Assembly: GCA_963969595.1 (NCBI GenBank)
Contig: OZ018409.1
Coordinates: forward strand, 23,552,163-23,616,162
Source: Neckera pumila
Taxonomy: Eukaryota; Streptophyta; Bryopsida; Hypnales; Neckeraceae
DNA length: 64,000 bases
Direction: 5' to 3'
Position numbers and translations under genes: made by a program. The number at the start of each line of letters is the position of its first letter. Positions within the stretch are counted from its first letter, which is position 1. The notes under the pieces were generated by a model. The model had not been told where the DNA came from, did not search any database, and saw nothing but the letters and a program-made list of their open reading frames with translations. This document shows positions 59,481 through 64,000 of this stretch, in pieces.

Positions 59481-60272
59481 TCTAATATACCATGGTAGAA
59501 AGAAATAGTATAGCAAAAATAAGGATATTATGACAAATTTTTGATTTTGCCCAAATAATATTCACAGTTGTATTCAAGGCTCTAAATGCGCTTGGATAAA
59601 TGACTAGCCTAAGATACTAGACATTTGGCCTATACAAATGGACATTAATAAAGGTCTGCAAATGAAAGTCTTTGATATATGCAGAAGTCTAAAAATCTAT
59701 AAATGCTTGTGATCTGAGTTTGAAATAATTTTGACTAAAATTACACATGTAGCTGCAAAAGTGTCAATTTCTCTTTGAACAAATATTGTAATTATTTGAT
59801 GGAATATTCTATACAACTTTCTTTCCATCCTTGTTCATTTTTCACATCTAAATCGTTTTTCATCTTCACAATATATATTTCCAATATCGTAGGCAATATC
59901 AAAAATAACAACCCTAATACAAATAGTATATATCCGCGATAATAGGTCCACAATAATATAGGTCCTAAAATTACAAGTAATAAAAAATATTGACAATTTT
60001 TTTTGGTAACTACCCTTTTTCCTGATATTATTGAATTTTATATTATTTTTTTAAAATTTGGAGCTCACTACTCACATAATCCCCGCTCACTGCTCACAAG
60101 CTCACAAACTAGCACCGCTGAGTTTTGAAGATTCTTTTTAAAGTGCAATTTGGGAGTACTACAAATTTTGTTGAGTTTTGTAAAGCTTGTAAATTTTAAG
60201 TGGATTTTTTTAGGCATTTCCAAGGAGCACTAATGGGCACTTAATTGTTGAGTGCGTGGTTAGCATTTTGTG
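59481..60272. other. Unassigned spacer
   Basis: AT-rich; no gene or repeat boundary recognised. Confidence 0.5.
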
Positions 60273-61198
60273 GGAACTTCTAAAGTACCAATTGAAGGTC
60301 ATTTATCTATCAAAAAACATTCAAAATTGTCATTTTTACTTCATTCATCCAAGAAAGCAGGAAAAAAAAATTTATAATCTAACTGTAAGATCTTATGCTT
60401 CACTTGTCTAAGATCAGGTGGTAAGATTTTATGAATTTTGACCATAAAAATTAGAAGATATTAGCATTCAATTTTTTTTTTTAAAAGTGTTTTTAAACAC
60501 TGGCCTACAATTTTAGATGACTTTGATTGCCATTTGTAGAAAACATTTGCATCAAAGAAATTTAAATTTAAATTTTTGTATTGAAGAACTAAGTTCAAAG
60601 TAGGAAAAAATATTCAATAAAACATACACTTCATTTCATTTTTAAAAATAGTTAAGTAGAAGTAGGCCTAAGATTGATATAAAAACTAAATTGTTAACAA
60701 CACTGAGATGGAATTGAAACACAATGATTCCAAGGGATTGTTTTATCATGCGAATTTAACCTTGTCAAACAATTTTTTATTATTTTTTGAAAACTGCATT
60801 AAAAAAATGAATCCTGTAAGTTTATTTTTCAAGAAGATGCTTAGATTGCCCAAATAATAAGATTTTTCTTGACTTTCTCAATACTAGTCCAAATAGAATG
60901 AATCAAAGCATCGTACGTAGACAAAATAATAATATTTTAGGAAAATTCTAAAAAAATTATTTTGACCTTTTACAATTTCTTTGTTTTGCCCATCAACTTT
61001 AGTTTTAGAATTTTTGTAGTTTTTACTTTTGCTTCCAGGCACCAATTGAAATAAAAATTGTATTCCACCAAAGAAAGCTAATCCATTTTTCTATCTTATG
61101 AGAAAGTTTAGAAAAGTTTCACCAAAAACTGAGTTCATAGGAACCTATCCAAAATCCAATTTGTCCTTCAAAAGGGACAATGGTCCTTTAGGAGTTAA
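60273..61198. mobile_element. TTAA-family element, copy H
   Basis: About 925 bp. Right tip CCTTTAGGAGTTAA is well kept; the left tip GGAACTTCTAAAGTACCA has lost the TT of TTAA. The interior matches B along most of its length (for example AAGTAGAAGTAGG and TCCAGGCACCAATTGAA). Confidence 0.7.
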
Positions 61199-64000
61199 TA
61201 TGGTCCTAAGACCATGTGTAGATCCTATAGTTTGCCCTCCAAGGCCTCATCTCCTTCAATTGGGCAACACTCAAAGAGATGCAAAAAATAAGAACAAATA
61301 GTACTGATTGATTCTTTCATTCATTTCATTTGTTTTTTTATTAACGATTGCATGGATGGAAGAAGAACTACTTCTTAGAGCTGTTTTGTTGGTCCTAGAT
61401 AGCAATTGAAAGTCAAATTTAACTGATTCGCAATGTCACAAAGTGCAATAGAAAGTACAATCTTTACAATATATACTAAATCTTGGAGCACCAAGCTACA
61501 ATACAAAGTTGGGTACCTCCAAACTACTTTTCTATATACTATAGAAAAAAATCTTGATCTCTCTATGAGAGAAGGACTGTTGTACAAAAAAATTCCACCT
61601 CCTTTCTACAAAGAGAGGCAACCACTTAAACACCACTTGTGCTAGCTCCAAAATTGTTGGTGTATCAAATGCTACATTGTATGCCACCTTGTATTCAATG
61701 TTAATTCTAAGAAAACTATGATTGTGTAGTTGAATGTCAAAAATAAATTCTCTAAATTTTTCATTTTTAGACTATACATGAATGATTGTTCCCTTAAAAA
61801 TTATTGTGAATTTTTAAAGAAAAAGAGAAAAAAATTCATATCAAATAGAAAATGAGCTTAAAAAATTAGTTAACAAATAGTTGACGTTCAATGTTTATTG
61901 TTGGTAACAAAGCACTACATGTCAACATCAACACCACTATAATTATAATAGTTGACAAATAGCATTCACATTGACATTTATTGGTAACACTAGTAAGATT
62001 TAGTTTGTACATTAAATTAGGATGTTTATTTTGTTTGCTTCTTATGGGGAAATCTATAGAACCATGTATCCCATGATTGCATTCATTATACTATTAGAAA
62101 GCTTTATATGAAGAAGGGTGCACAAACTTTGTTTTGTGGGCGTTTGGACATATAGTGTAAAAGTTATGGATTTTTAATTATTTTTGGATCTTGAATTATC
62201 CTAAATTATGGATCTTTTGTATTGTGCATGACTTGTTCATGTTCTTAGTATTGTTAGAAAGCTCTTTACAAAGAAGACTGCACCAAATTTGTTTCTAGTG
62301 TTTAAACATTTGGTGTGAAAGTCACGGAAACAAAAACATGATGAAATCATGACAAAAATTAGGTCAATGGCACAGGGCTATACTAGTTACTATTGCAAAC
62401 ATTAATTAGTAGTATTTGTGTACTTGAGTTTGTCATTTTTTTGAAACAACACATTGTAAAACATCACAGAATACGACTTCAACTGAAATCAATGTTGTAC
62501 ACATTCTACTAATGAAATTGTATAAAAAAAAAATGGATATGAAATTGCATTTCTCTACATGCTTTCAATGTTTACATTCATCACTAGGACGCAAAATATC
62601 TTGCCTTACAAAGCTAAGGTAGGGTGCTCTAAACCAACACCATTCTAAAAGTGACCTCTAATATAGAAGTACATTTTGCCTTCTTTAATGTACTAATAGT
62701 GTACATTTTTTGGATTTGGTCGCTATTAGTGATCATAGTGTTTCAACTTCAAAAAGTTGTAATTAATTTCACAAAGGTCCAAAAAAATGGAACAACTTGC
62801 ATTAGATGCCAATTCCATTTTTTTTCCTACAGAAACTTATTGAAAAATTGTTTCAAAGACTTTAAGCTTCCCTACAAATGCAATCATCTCTTGCAAAGGC
62901 TAATCTCTCCCCCGCCTGGCTTTGACTTTAGTTAGGACCACTCATATGCACACCAGCAATCCCAAAATTGGCTAAATTTTGCTCAATTTCTAGTTAATTT
63001 TTTCTGCCCTCAATGTAAACTCCAAAAAAATCTTCCAAAAATGGACATTTGGCTAAAAACCCTGAACCTGTTCTGAGATCACTAGTGCACACTAACTTAT
63101 TTTCACCATATGCTTTGGCAACATTCACATAACTTACATGAACCACATCTAGCAAAGAGGTAGTAAGATAGAAGCACCAGTTGTCAACCACGCCCAATAT
63201 CCAACGTGTAGGGTGCGCTATTAGGTTGGAAATCAGGCTTGGAGTGTTTCTTTTTTGTTCTTTTCAAGGTTGGGACTAATAAGGTTATGATATATATACC
63301 GAAGTAGTGAGCATTCTTGAACAATTGGAATTGGAAGACTCTAGACATTGGCTACTAGTGAAGTGCACTTTTGGCTCCCAAAATTCACAGTAATTTCAAT
63401 TTCAACAATAAAATTCTAAATTTTTTGCAATCCCCGTATTTCCTATCTTCCTACATAGGAAAAACTTCCACCACCTCATACTGCACTCAATCTGCTCTAA
63501 AATTGCTTCAATGATCGACTACTGGTGCTTTTACCTTAATATCCTCCGTTCCCCTTTAAACAAGCTACCATATGTGAAGGTCTGATTTGACACTCAGGTG
63601 CTGAAATTGAATTTCCATGTCAAATTCACCTCACACCATTCACAAGATGACATGTGACAGTTTTTTTAAAAGAAAAAAAGATTTAATTTATGCCGAAACT
63701 GAACTAAATCATGGACAGTATTTCGGGTAATCACCCCGTACTTCCCACTTGAAGTTACTACTGAAGAACAGTATCAGAATTAACTTATTACAGTATGACC
63801 AGCAGCCCCCAAATCTCGCTGATAGTCTGATGGCTGCCACCACTTTCAAGTCTAGCTTTGGGCAGGTTACCTAAAGTTCAATCCCCCAAGGGCCAAGGCA
63901 GCCGTCACAAATGGTGTCTGCAGTCACCTCCAAATCGTAGAAGACATGATCCCAGTGTATCCAGGCTCATCAATTCATGGATACTTGAATTAACACTTAA
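61199..64000. other. Unassigned spacer to the window end
   Basis: A degenerate direct repeat of about 165 bp lies near 62070-62335 (TATTAGAAAGCTTTATATGA and TGTTAGAAAGCTCTTTACAA). Frames at 62651-62935 and 62994-63197 show no recognisable domains. The last 700 bases are less AT-rich but I identify nothing in them. Confidence 0.45.

Noticed and set aside
62651..62935. 94-codon plus-strand frame
   Set aside because: AT-driven composition and no recognisable domain, start context or splice signals.
1..64000. tRNA, rRNA or organellar gene segments
   Set aside because: None recognised by eye on either strand; a covariance-model scan would be needed to exclude degenerate copies.

Overview
The window looks like nuclear DNA of a land plant: AT-rich noncoding sequence, two intact GC-richer host genes with plant-type orthology (SAC3 family protein A and the pre-rRNA processing factor MRD1/RBM19), canonical GT-AG introns, a telo-box promoter, and a plant mix of transposons (Helitron, LINE with a zf-RVT module, two kinds of PIF/Harbinger, CACTA-type and other MITEs). 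I cannot name the species. Nothing points to a bacterial or organellar origin.

Layout. 1-2046: 3' half of a decayed Helitron (PIF1-like helicase) with a candidate terminus. 2152-15300: repeats, including TTAA-flanked elements, an inverted array of ~180-bp units (4365-5790), a LINE relic split by a MITE (7340-9240) and two inverted element arms of over 500 bp (11290-13140). 15700-22840: a decayed Plant_tran-type PIF transposase interrupted by a small CACTA-type MITE, a perfect hairpin and a second CACTA-type MITE. 23068-27702: a nearly whole Harbinger element with TAA target-site duplications, a transposase broken by one in-frame TGA, and a convergent trihelix-like partner with frameshifts. 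27703-33270: repeats. 33275-37794: SAC3A-like gene with a MITE in or near its leader. 38284-40130: nested inverted elements between two convergent genes. 41626-48714: MRD1 on the minus strand, 13 coding segments plus a start codon divided by the first intron. 48850-64000: repeats again, including a ~1.3-kb imperfect palindrome built of GGCGCC-centred units, more TTAA elements, and an unidentified coding relic cut by a MITE.

The two host genes act in nuclear RNA metabolism: SAC3A/LENG8-type proteins in mRNP processing and export, MRD1 in 18S rRNA maturation. They are transcribed toward each other across about 3.8 kb of nested repeats.

The most unusual feature is a dense family of ~0.5-0.93-kb elements (at least nine recognisable copies) whose tips read TTAA-CCCCTAAAGG ... 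CCTTTAGGGG-TTAA. Conserved TTAA at both edges is the target signature of piggyBac, a superfamily I know as rare or absent in land plants. None of the copies carries a recognisable transposase. No hidden immune, CRISPR or biosynthetic system was seen.
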